DNA of 64,000 nucleotides from Lactifluus volemus (lineage: Eukaryota; Basidiomycota; Agaricomycetes; Russulales; Russulaceae), in contig WTXI01000038.1 of NCBI GenBank assembly GCA_022376515.1, forward strand, positions 1 through 64,000, in the 5' to 3' direction. The notes under the pieces were generated by a model that did not search any database, was not told the origin of the DNA, and was given only the letters and a program-made list of their open reading frames with translations. The stretch's first letter is position 1. Every line of letters begins with the position of its first letter. Position numbers and translations under genes: made by a program. Below are positions 12,912 to 22,615 of the stretch, piece by piece.

Positions 12912-13364
12912 ATGATGCTCTACAAACAACTTGTATCTTTCATTGCAGGCCTGGCCGCAGTGAGCAGCGTCGCAGCTTCTATCCCCGCCCCCAGGGGCCC
13001 ACCATCCTCCACTGGCAATTCGCCTTCCACCAATCTGTGCACGGGGACGTTGCAATGCTGCACCACGTTGGCGCCTCCCTCCGACCAGGACGCGGTTAAA
13101 AACATTGAAGGAAAAGGCCTTTCCGCTGGTTCCGGCGAGATTGGGTTGGCCTGCTATCACATCGATTCCAAAGATCCATGGTAGTACTCCCTTCGCCCTT
13201 GTATTTCAGGTCAAATGCTAAGATTCCTCCACAGCTCCACCCATCGGCTCTGTTGTGCTCAAGTTTCCCCAGGTCCATCTTCTTTGTCTCTGCTCGTCTG
13301 GATTTGCAACTAATTCAGTTTACATCTAGATAAAACCGTCGGTGCTGACTGCGCCACGGTCTAA
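12912..13364 (+). CDS. Class I-like hydrophobin 2 (3 exons)
   Basis: Exons 12912-13180, 13235-13272 and 13330-13364 encode 113 residues. The protein has a signal peptide (LVSFIAGLAAVSSVAASIP), then eight cysteines spaced C-x5-CC-x30-C-x8-C-x5-CC-x12-C. The role is the same as for hydrophobin 1: a secreted amphipathic coat protein. The mature part is polar and lacks the hydrophobic stretch hydrophobin 1 has between the third and fourth cysteines (here KNIEGKGLSAGSGEIGLA), so surface properties may differ. Introns are 54 and 57 nt, GT-AG. The leader and TATA box are shared with the other three loci. The frame is intact. The start was chosen at MMLYK, the same N-terminus as hydrophobin 3. Confidence 0.87.
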
Positions 13365-16300
13365 CTCCAACTAGGGAACGTAGACGCAGTCGAAGTTGGA
13401 TAGTTTGTTGCGGGCGACATCGAGTGGGAGAGAATCAATCAACGCAACCGGACACTTTTTTTTTCTTTTGACATTGCCGTTAGTTCGTAGTACTATATCC
13501 TCGAGGTAACATCATCATGCACCTTGGTGATATCTAGAGCAATAGTTGTGATGTCAAATTGATCTTGTTTGTTTGTTTGTTTGTTTGTTTGTTAATTCGC
13601 GATGCGAACTAGTCGCTAGTACCCTCATCTGTCAACCTGAGCCGCAAGTCAGTTCCTACAAACAGCGACAGCGACAAGTACAGGGGAGTCAGGCAAGCAG
13701 CCGATCAATCGAGACGTGGTGCCACTATGTCTCTCGGAAACGCTTCGAAACATAGTTAACAAAGTTATAATAACATGCTCTAGAAACAAACCATACCGGG
13801 CCAATACGAAGAGAGAGGGCCCGGCGTGCCGCCACACTGGCAATCATTATAAGCATCACTTGTACATCAAGCCAAACAAGGCTCGCGACAATGAGATTAT
13901 TCTATATAAGCGGTATGTCAACTTAAAATCGTTAATTTACTCTGGTCACGCTGCCAGCGCTTCCTATACTGTACTTGAGAACGACAGAGGTAATTTCAAA
14001 TGCCGGCGAAATTCAACCATGCTGGAACCATCGAAACCTCACGTGATTGCATTTCCCTGTATCGTACCTCAATCACTTTGGAGTAATCAAGGGTTCCGAA
14101 AAGTACTAACCAGAATTCCCACCCTCGCTCAGTCGAATTCTCAAATGGTAAACGATGGTCTGTATACATGTTGATGGACTATCATTCGAGGATACATCCC
14201 AGCAGAAGAAGAGTCAAGGTAGATAAATGTAATCAGGGGACTCACGAGAACAGGATGCAGCGGCAAAGGAGCGTCAACCTGCGTTGGGTGCAACCATCGT
14301 ATACGCGGAAGTCCGCATGAGGATGTAGGTGCAGGCTGGGTACGTTGGCTGAGGGTCCTTGAAGTGGTTCGAGCCAAGGTTGAGATACTTGAGCGATGTG
14401 GGATGCCGATGTTTGCTTAGAAAGAGGAACCGCAGTCGCTTGGATAGCCATCGTGAAAGAAACTCTTAGACTTTCTCGAGGGGCAGTCGGCGACGGCAAC
14501 CGAGAAGGCATGGTTTCTGCACCCAGCGGTCATCGCATCCGCTGAGCTATCTGGAAGGACGGGTGACTGCGCCGGCAAAGGAAGGGTGGCTGCGCTGACT
14601 TTAGGGTAGGATTCCGTGGGGCGGCTGAAGTTCGTTTGGCCGCGACGTAAAGGGAAGGAAGACATCTGTTTTATTGCTTCCCAATATGGGCGATCAACTT
14701 CCAGTTTTAGGTAATCTATCCGGTCATGCGTTGTCCGAACTCCGGACACCAGCTGTGTGCTAATATCTGTTCCTACTCAGGCTCCGGACTGCATCAGTCC
14801 GTATATGCGGTGGCTCGCGTCACCTTCAAGCTGGAGAGGAAAGGTCGTCGACGATCAATCATCAACGAAAAGACGTACGATAATGGATCCCCTCCTCGGT
14901 TGCGAACTTGCGGTTGCAATGAGCTCGTCTTAAACATCTCTCCCGTTACGACATCTGTTCAAGGAGGCTGAGATTCCCATCTACTCGACGCCTAACCTCA
15001 CAATCGAGTCGCGATACTCGCACGACCAGCGGCGGCACTTATGAATAGAATGGATCAGTTAGCAGGAGTGAAAGTGAAGATGGACAGGTATCATAGTATC
15101 CTTGATAGTATCATTTCTATGTCAAACATTGCATCAATGGACGGACGACCGCCATGAGTCTATTAGTTCTCGTAGTATTCTCGCTTATTGATACAAGCAA
15201 GACAAGAGGGTGTATTGCGTTCACGACACGAACTCAAAAATTTCGAGGAATAAAATTAATAAAACTTAGGCGGCGCAGCACGGCCATTCTGGTGTTGCAT
15301 TGACCGGGGAGTCCGGCGTCGTCGTCATGTGGCACGTGCCCACTGGACTCGGACCCGATGGGGCCGCACCACCGCAGTCCCGCTGCCTGATCCTTGACAA
15401 CGTGCTGCTTTCTTGTCCTCACTCCTGGATCTCTGAATTCGCACACGGCGACATATGCGCCCCGATTGACTACCTTCATTTCCGCCGCTAGGATGTACGG
15501 ATTACAAGCTTGGCCACCAGCATATCCTAAACTATGAATTCCAGAAGCATGATTCACATGTGTACAGATCACCCTCTGGCCGTCTTATACTCGCCCAAAA
15601 GGTCTCTGCCTTTCCGACGTAGTCCATGCGGAAGTCCTTTGTGTATGCTGATTTTTTTTAGTTCAAGTTGAGAGAATACCGGAAAATTGGTTAGCGACTT
15701 AGCGTCCCGCAAGAATGCCTTATTGCCATGTATTCTCTAGTAAAAATTTACTACCTCACAACAGAGTTCACTGCGGACTCATAAATCACGTTTGACATCC
15801 AGAGTGACATGGAGCGCACTTATATGCTTCATAAAGTTCACTGTCATGACTGCCTGATCGAAGAGCAAATTTTTGGGTGTTCTGACGATGGCACAACCGG
15901 CTGCACCGGTCCGGGGATCGGCGACGACGTTTATGGGTTTATTCCATGCGGCACTTTATGTCAGCAGAGGAACCTTGCTTGGGTTAGTGATTCACACCTG
16001 CATTTTCGGATGCAAGGGTCAGCCTCCGAGTCTTCCTCCTACCTCGTTCAACCAGGTTTGACAGCAGTACCCTGTTTGAGGCCTCACCATGCCCGATGCT
16101 ACTCGGAACAATTGGAAGCCGATATCCAGACTCGGACAACTGTGACGATACACTGGCGTAGGCATCGAGAGCTTAAAAGTCACGGCTTGGATGACAACAT
16201 ACTGACGCTGGTTATCCGACGTGAAAATGAAGGCAGTCTTGGATCTATATTCCGAATTCAAAAATTCTATTCCTCGTCCTCAGGAACGTCATATTTCCAA

Positions 16301-16536
16301 ACATGGTGGTCCGGCATTCCAAATAGCCCTTGTGTGTGGCTCAGTTCAGGTTAGCTCGAGTCACATAATCCTTGAATGTCTAAGAGAAACTCCTGCCCGT
16401 GTAACGCTAACGATGCAATTTATTGAGCGTGGGAAAACGTCTTCTTCCCTCTGCATAAACTTGATACCGTACTTGGCCGGCAACGGGCTGTGGAAACCCT
16501 TCCTAGCATCGGGCCAGTCAGGCATGAAGGAAAGGT
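13365..16536. other. Spacer between hydrophobins 2 and 3
   Basis: 3.2 kb without a supported gene. It contains the (GTTT)n tract at 13565-13593 and, near 13840-13920, a copy of the downstream DNA of hydrophobin 1. At about 14.9-16.5 kb is a long block similar to 7.5-9.7 kb upstream of hydrophobin 1. Minus-strand open frames at 14749-14417 (110 codons) and 14511-14242 (89 codons) could be exons of an unknown small gene, but they have no recognisable domain. The open + frame at 15809-16354 lies in the duplicated promoter DNA and is probably chance. Confidence 0.5.
13565..13593. repeat. (GTTT)n microsatellite
   Basis: About seven tandem TTTG/GTTT units about 200 bp after the hydrophobin 2 stop. 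The equivalent place behind hydrophobin 1 has only two units, so the tract expanded after duplication. Confidence 0.88.
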
Positions 16537-16543
16537 TATAAAA
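16537..16543 (+). promoter_or_regulatory. TATA box of hydrophobin 3
   Basis: TATAAAA 84 bp before the ATG in the context ggttataaaagcgc, with the shared cagtttcag leader word behind it. Confidence 0.72.
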
Positions 16544-16620
16544 GCGCAGTTGGTTGTTCACCAGTCCAGAACGCAGTTTCAGCCTTCAGCACTATCATAC
16601 CCTCCACCCACTCTTTTATA

Positions 16621-17133
16621 ATGATGCTCTACAAATCCCTTGTTTCTTTCATTTTGTGTCTGGCCACAGCGAGCAGCGTCACCGCTTCTGTCCTAGTGGC
16701 TAGGCAAAACTCGCCCAGCCCCAGCCCCTGTTACAGTCCCGCCTCAGCCCCCGCCTCCAGCCCCAGCCCTAGTCCCAGCCCCAACACTCCGATCATTCCC
16801 GCCAGCCAGTGCGATAGACACCGGGTATGCTGCGACAAGAAATCGACCACCGCTGGCGTATTGAGCACTCGTTGGCTTGAACTTTTGGCCGCAGACAATA
16901 ATGTCTTTTTGGGGACGGGCTGCACCGATCTGGGGACTTCGAGTCATTGGTAGTACTCCCCACGCACATTGATTTTACGTCAAAAGCTAACATGCCGTGA
17001 CAGCGCCCACACGTCGCTCTGCTGCGAGACAGTTTTCCCCGGTTAGTGTCTCTGTTGCCACCGCCGGTCTGGACGTGCTAATTCAAGTTTGAATCCAGCC
17101 TCTGGCGTTGCTATTAATTGCCAAGAGACCTAA
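16621..17133 (+). CDS. Class I-like hydrophobin 3 with Ser-Pro-rich N-terminal linker (3 exons)
   Basis: Exons 16621-16949, 17004-17041 and 17099-17133 encode 133 residues. After a signal peptide (LVSFILCLATASSVTAS) comes a linker of about 30 residues made of SP and SA repeats (roughly residues 30-58) with an extra cysteine. The hydrophobin core is C-x5-CC-x29-C-x8-C-x5-CC-x12-C. The linker DNA is built from tandem CCCAG/AGCCCC words and has probably grown by slippage. Such Pro/Ser-rich stretches are usually O-mannosylated in secreted fungal proteins, which could change wall anchoring; that is inference. Introns are 54 and 57 nt, GT-AG. Apart from the linker it is closest to hydrophobin 2 (same MMLYK start and cysteine spacing). 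Confidence 0.86.
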
Positions 17134-17869
17134 TGAACAAGTGAACGTAGCCGCACACAAACTGAAGTTGGGCCTACTTAGACTTTGATTCTCTTGACAT
17201 TACCCTTTGTTCATTGAAGGTATCATGCGCCGTGATGATATCGCATAGGGTCGTACTCAGTTACATTTTGATTGCTTGTTGATACCCACAATTGAAGCTA
17301 CCTCAGCCCTGAGGTGTCATTCGTTTAGTAACATTAACTGTTGTTGCATTCTAGTCCTTACAAAGGCAACAATAGATTAGATGACAGCAACGAGTTCAAT
17401 ACAATAAGGTTAGTACTTGGCCATCGACGTAGATTTGATCTCTAAGTCATGACGTAAAGTAATAAACGGGAGGGTTTGTGCCACTGGCATTACAAGTACG
17501 CGTAGCTACAGTATCCAATCGACGTCGAGGAACTCCGGGAATTTTGAAGATGTGAGCTATGACCTCCGAAGTGCCTTGGATTGTTTTCCATGCGGTATAT
17601 CTCTCCCGTCTGCTGGAAGTATGCTCTAGACACTTCCGAGTCCGAGTCCCGTCAGAGCTAAATTAGAGCTCGCCAACTAATTACTAAGCGCCCATTGTTC
17701 GAGCAGCTAATTCGTCGTTAACAGCTCTGCAAGTATATTGGTTTCAAACAGTCAGAAAATTCTCATTGATCACAGGCACGGCAGGAGCTAGCTTGAGATT
17801 ATTGAAATTTAGTGTGCGGTCGCATCTGCACTTAGACGTGTCCGACTCATGTTTCTTTTGTCCTAACGA
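17134..17869. other. Downstream region of hydrophobin 3
   Basis: No gene is visible. The first about 150 bp resemble the 3' flanks of hydrophobins 1 and 2 (CTTGACATTACCCTT, GATTG.TTGTTGAT). The rest leads into a decayed copy of the RAD7 promoter and first exon. Confidence 0.5.
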
Positions 17870-18140
17870 CACTTCCCTAACCCAAGCGTTTCAATCTAGA
17901 ATGAGAAGGAAAAATAATGCCCATGGTGCGGCGTGGTCCCACTTCGGCACTGCACTCACAAACTTCCTATCTCTCTTCTCAATCTCTTATTGTCCCCGTT
18001 CTAATACTTGCTCCACGTTAGGAGTTAGGTCTTGACCATGCATTGATTGACCGCTGAGGGCGGCAGCAACAAGCTGAGGCAAGCGCTCGTAATAGAAGTT
18101 TAGATGCTACGAAAGAAAGGAGCAGAATGAAGAGCCTGGC
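17870..18140 (+). pseudogene. Decayed 5' fragment of RAD7
   Basis: This stretch aligns by eye with the RAD7 start region at 22585-22870: tctagaatgag at the start codon (17901 versus 22616), the intron-1 end (acgttaggag versus acatttaggag), ttgaccatgca.tgattg, then caacaagctgaggc, agatgctacgaa and agaatgaagagcct. Translation is wrecked by stops and indels. Only exon 1, intron 1 and part of exon 2 remain. It sits behind hydrophobin 3 just as RAD7 sits behind hydrophobin 4, so a hydrophobin plus RAD7-5' unit was duplicated together. Confidence 0.75.
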
Positions 18141-21100
18141 GTCTCGGTAGGACTTGGGGATATACGTACCTTTCCACTGCCAAGCCAATGAATACAGAGC
18201 TGCCGTATACTGGAATAGCTAACGAGCTCAGGACAACCAGCCGTTGCAAGCGACGATCGGGAGCAGTTCCTAGAGCCGGTGAAGTTGTTAACCCTGGTCG
18301 GGGTGGGGAGAGCGCGTTCGTCATGGCGCACGAGCTATCTGGCCTAGTCGCCATCATTCCCAACACCTCCGCCATCTGTTGACAACGCGGTAACCAGAAG
18401 GGGAGAAATCAGACGTGGCTTGGTGAAAATGGGCGGTCCTGCGCATCTACACAAGTCAGTCGAGAGTAATGCTGAACACATACCCCGTGGGCCTTGCCCA
18501 GTGGCAAGCCCGCTCTCGCTGGCTGACAGGAAGTGCTGCAGCTTGGCCATGAATGTTCTGGATAATTGTTGTTATGTGAGAACGATAGAGGATCTGGTAG
18601 GACATTTCTACAAGTCAATAAACGCGGGTGAACAAATGAAAGGTTTTTCGGGAGCAGCCGTGTAGTTTTCAACTTGTTCACACCAGGTCCATCACTCAGT
18701 TTGATGCCCTTTCGACAAGTCCTCAAGGCCTCAAAGGCCTCAACCGCAGTAACTTCATCATGCTTCTAGTTTTGTCACTTTTCGAAATCTTTGGCCTGTG
18801 TCACCTACGCTTGCTAATTGGGTGCGTGTGAAATGCGGTATCTATTCTGAGTCTGTATGACATGTTAAAGACACAAAGTCCCAGGTACTGCATTTTATCC
18901 CCATCCCTGACAGTCCAAGCCATCGTCTTTCGTAGTCTCAGGGATTTGAAAGTTAGAGAATGGGGCCATAATGTGAGTCCAAGCTCCAATCGTGACTTAC
19001 ACAGTTCCCCTGCCGTCCAGACTCCAGAACTACCGTATATCTATTTTTCTATCTTTCCAGCACCTATCTCTAAAATAGACCAGCTCATCTCCTTTTATCA
19101 AAACCGACATTACCTGGATCTCATCCTTTGTGGCCCCCTTGTGTCCAGGCTTTGGCCTTAACGCTTTCTTTCTACACTGGCATGCCAACCTCATCCGGAA
19201 GCGATATTACTCCCACTTTCCTAACTTCCCAAATGTCTTTCAGTTGTCTTTTTTCTATTAGGCACGCCATTGTTCATCGCCTGCGGCAGTCCCAAATGTC
19301 AAGTGCTGATTAGCCTTGTTTTCTCCGAATACAGTCGCTTCAAGTTGATACGTATGGTATCCCACTCACTCAAGTCCTATCGTTGCTTGTTGAGGAATTG
19401 GCCGTTCATGTGGGGTTAGAGTCAGACGCCGTCACAATAAACCGGGTTTTCGAAATGGCCGTTCTCTGCGATCCGCAGCGATCCTGGTCCTCTTTCACGC
19501 CAAATAACCACCCCAGCACGTCCTTGAATCGAACCCCTATCTGTCGTTTGCTACATGGAAAAGTTGGAGAACCTTTACATCAAGCCATCAAATCTCTGCG
19601 GCAGGTGAGTAGAAGGCTCCCAGATTTCGACGATGTTCCTATCACGCCTGCTTGGTCACTCCTTTGTTTGTTCCACAGCAACGTGTCCGATTGACGATTA
19701 CGAGAAGGCAATAGCCCGGCTTTCACATATTCGTTTCCTCCCGTTTTACATTTCTGGGTATTGCAATGTGGCAACCCGGAGATGTCAGAGGATGGTCTGT
19801 GTGATTCTTGATGGCCATCCACTTGTTCTATTATGTCCACTGTTTTCAAGAGTGTCGTATCAATTACCGTCTGTCATTATTAATAAATATTTCCGAATGT
19901 TACATGCTACGAGGACACTTCGTGATGCCGTCCGGAATCTCAGGAAAAGTCAAAAGCAGTCCCGCTGAGCCCTCGTGTCGGACCGTCACTGGATTACGTA
20001 GTACTGACTTGATAAGGACTCCGACTCGGACAACCACGATAGCCGGGATGACCAGATGAAGGCCATTAAACCTGAGTTAGGCCTCAGCGAGCACGTGGCA
20101 CTTCCTGCTCAGCTTCTCTCTGGTTCTCTCTGCGGTCGCTGGTCCATTGTCACGGTCCCATCATAGCACATCTGGTGGGCGCGTGTACTCAAGCCGTGAA
20201 AATCGAATTCGGGGTTATGCTTATCCGCATTGGTCACCTGTTCCTTATGATGGATGCCTCTCAATTTTCGATTCCCCAACGAGTAGATACTCGCAGTATG
20301 GCCCACCCTTTCAATTAGTCGATTTTTCTTGCCAAAGAAAAAGGATATCCATCCTGACACTGACAAGTTTCAACCCGAACGCAGTTCAAGTTGGGACTCG
20401 GACGAGCAAAGAAAAAACCTCGCCTGGGGCTTGCAGCCTTGCATCCGCGTATTATCAGATCGTGTACCTTCACCTCAAAAACACTACGTCTGTTGTCGTA
20501 CGGCTGATTCATTTCATTGCGTGACAATGCCGGCACGGTTGCCTTCAAGTTCTGTTGCCAGTGAGCAAAGGTGTCACGCGTCACCCCTCTATCGCCCCTC
20601 GCATTTTCCAGAGCATGTGCTACCTATTCGATATGTTCTAGAACTTTGTCTCATCGGAGGAATTTCCTCCCATGACAGCTACCCTACTAAAAACGCGGTA
20701 ACGAAGGGCCCATCAAACCATTTGACAACCGGGTCACGGTGTCTCCGGCGTGATACTCAGGCTCCCGTTAAACGTCGGACGGCAATCGGTCGTCTACGGC
20801 GTCTTTGTAACCTATGGAGAGCCAATTGCCTTCTTGTGTGAGTGTTATGGCTGGACTTGAGCTTTGGAGAAAAGAAAGGCTGCGAAGTTGACTTAAGAGA
20901 ATATCCTATCCAAATCCAACCACTCGGATGTCCATTGCTTGATTGCCAAGCCCATTCCCCAATACCTACCGTCAGATAGGAAGACTACGTATCGCTGGTC
21001 TAGATGGGAGAATGGTCTATCTCCACAGTCTCAAAATCCCTTTCGAAGATTACTATTAGTATGTATGTGGTGACCCAATAGAGCCAAATATATACTGATG

Positions 21101-21649
21101 GACAAAAATAGAACGAGCGTGAGTGCCACATACCTCTCGTCCGGTATTCCCAAGCTCCATTATCTTACCAGCGAAATGCACGCGCCAGAGGCATGCTGGT
21201 ATGCGGGAGACAAGCAACAATCACGAACCCAGTTCTCCGTTTAAACCTCGCTATGGCCGATATTGTTGGATAAAATTTCACGAATTCCCATCTTTTTCAC
21301 GCTCGGCTAATATGGTGTCGATAGTGGTTATGGGAAAGCGCTGTCGACCTTTCTGAGGTTCTCGATTCAGTATGGTGCACTGCAACGGCGCCGCACACGA
21401 CACAATTTATCCTTATATTCCCGTTCGCGGATCCAAAAGAGACATTGTGCTTACTTTGCACACAACTCACACCAGACTGGTTTACAATCTCTGTGTCTAA
21501 GGTCTTATACGACTGATGAAGTAACGGCTCGCACGGGGTGAGTCTGCGGAGAAAAAGCTCCCTGATGTTTCACGCCAAAGCATGAACACCTGGGTCAGTA
21601 ATGAGTGCTTCGGTCACCATCATTGGCTAACAAGTCATAGAGGAAAACT
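18141..21649. other. Spacer between the RAD7 relic and hydrophobin 4
   Basis: 3.5 kb without a supported gene. The best open stretches are minus-strand frames at 18375-18100 (91 codons, with a hydrophobic centre) and 18550-18344, and + frames at 20147-20524 and 20329-20841. None has a domain I recognise or convincing splice partners. A compact cluster of purine-poor repeats (aggcctcaa) lies near 18723-18740. Confidence 0.45.
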
Positions 21650-21656
21650 TATAAAA
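21650..21656 (+). promoter_or_regulatory. TATA box of the hydrophobin 4 locus
   Basis: TATAAAA 92 bp before the ATG. The promoter, including the leader word cagtttcaa, is as well preserved as at the intact loci, so the broken gene is probably still transcribed. Confidence 0.7.
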
Positions 21657-21741
21657 GGACTAGCGAAGTTTTCACCTCCTCCCCAGCCCAGAGCTCAGTT
21701 TCAATACTCAGGATTACCACAACCTCCATCTATTCTTCACA

Positions 21742-22253
21742 ATGATGTTCTACAAGCCCATTGTATATTTGGTCGCAGCCCTGGCTGAAGCGGGCAGTGC
21801 CGCTGCTGCTACCACCCCAGTGGCTAGGGGTGACGGTGGTTTCCCCCCTCTGACAAGGTGCGATTGTCGGAGGGGGGAAGCCACCGTCACCCCTAGCCAC
21901 TGGGGTGGTAGCAGCAGCGGCACACGTTCACGTCTGCCAGGAACCCACTCACGTCTCTCCTCGCCGGCCTTCTTGGCCTGGGCGGGTTCTTGGACCCTGC
22001 CCTCGGCGCTGGTATATCCTGCCTTACCCTTATTAGCGGAACTCAATGGTAGTGCTCCCCCATTCACCCCTTTTCACATTGAAAATGCTAACAGGCCGCA
22101 ACAGTGCCAACACCGCTGTTTGCTGCAACTTGAACAAAGTTCAACAGGGTCTGCGTCTTTCTCACCTTTGCCTCTTAATACTTCCTAATTTTACACGTAT
22201 TCACAGATAGCGTTATTAATCTTGGCTGCTCCCCGGTAAACCTCAATTTGTGA
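21742..22253 (+). pseudogene. Hydrophobin 4, broken by a fold-back
   Basis: The 5' end is a normal hydrophobin start (MMFYK, signal peptide ending AAAATTPVAR). The 3' half is also normal: a hydrophobic stretch SLLAGLLGLGGFLDPALGAG, then C-x8-C-x5-CC-x14-C, with introns 22049-22104 and 22149-22206 and a stop at 22251-22253. Between them, where the first cysteine and first CC doublet should be, lies an inverted copy of the gene's own 5' sequence (arms 21797-21856 and 21864-21923). The two halves are also in different reading frames. Read straight through, the ORF gives an unrelated tail. No functional eight-cysteine hydrophobin can be made. Either a template-switching mutation or a chimeric assembly join could explain it. 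Confidence 0.8.
21797..21923. repeat. 60-bp inverted repeat with 7-nt loop (hairpin)
   Basis: Left arm 21797-21856 and right arm 21864-21923 are reverse complements with two differences, both T/C in the sense that leaves a U-G wobble pair in RNA. The loop is ggtgcga. Transcribed from the hydrophobin promoter, it would give a long, nearly perfect hairpin RNA of signal-peptide-coding sequence. Confidence 0.92.
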
Positions 22254-22615
22254 ATGTAGGCGAGCACTGCACTCCAAGCTGCGGTTGGGTTTGCTGAATG
22301 TTTCACGGGTAAACCGTGCTATGGAAAGCAGAGTGTAGTTGGTCAATTTTCTTGTTGATATTACGCTTTTTCTTGTCCCCTTGATTTACCATGCACAAAG
22401 GTGGTGTTTAGTAGGGTTTCGGACTAAACAGTGAATTCTAGTTGGCCGTTTATTTCTAGTACAGTAAATGCAGTTTACCAGCAGTGTTCAAGACGGCCCG
22501 GTCCTGACCGTGATATTTGAATGTATTTGGTGCCGTCGCGTCGCGTCGGCACGTGCCCCCGCACGCACCTCCGTTTCCTAACAACACCTTCCTAGCCCGA
22601 ACTTCTCAGTCTAGA
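22254..22615. other. Spacer between hydrophobin 4 and RAD7
   Basis: 362 bp carrying the hydrophobin 4 3' flank and the RAD7 promoter. It has no clear TATA box. Its right part has a decayed twin before 17901. Confidence 0.5.

Noticed and set aside
14141..14749. Minus-strand frames of 78-110 codons as a possible small gene
   Set aside because: They overlap in different frames and no junction gives a single sensible protein; kept only as a remark in the spacer entry.
15809..16354. 181-codon + strand open frame before hydrophobin 3
   Set aside because: It lies in duplicated promoter DNA. The matching stretch before hydrophobin 1 has stops and indels, and no domain is seen.
18100..18550. Minus-strand open frames of 91 and 68 codons
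   Set aside because: Overlapping frames, no splice sites, start context or known family; not enough to call a gene.
19515..19545. tRNA B-box-like word (reverse complement of GAATCGAACC)
   Set aside because: No matching T-arm stem, A box or acceptor stem around it.
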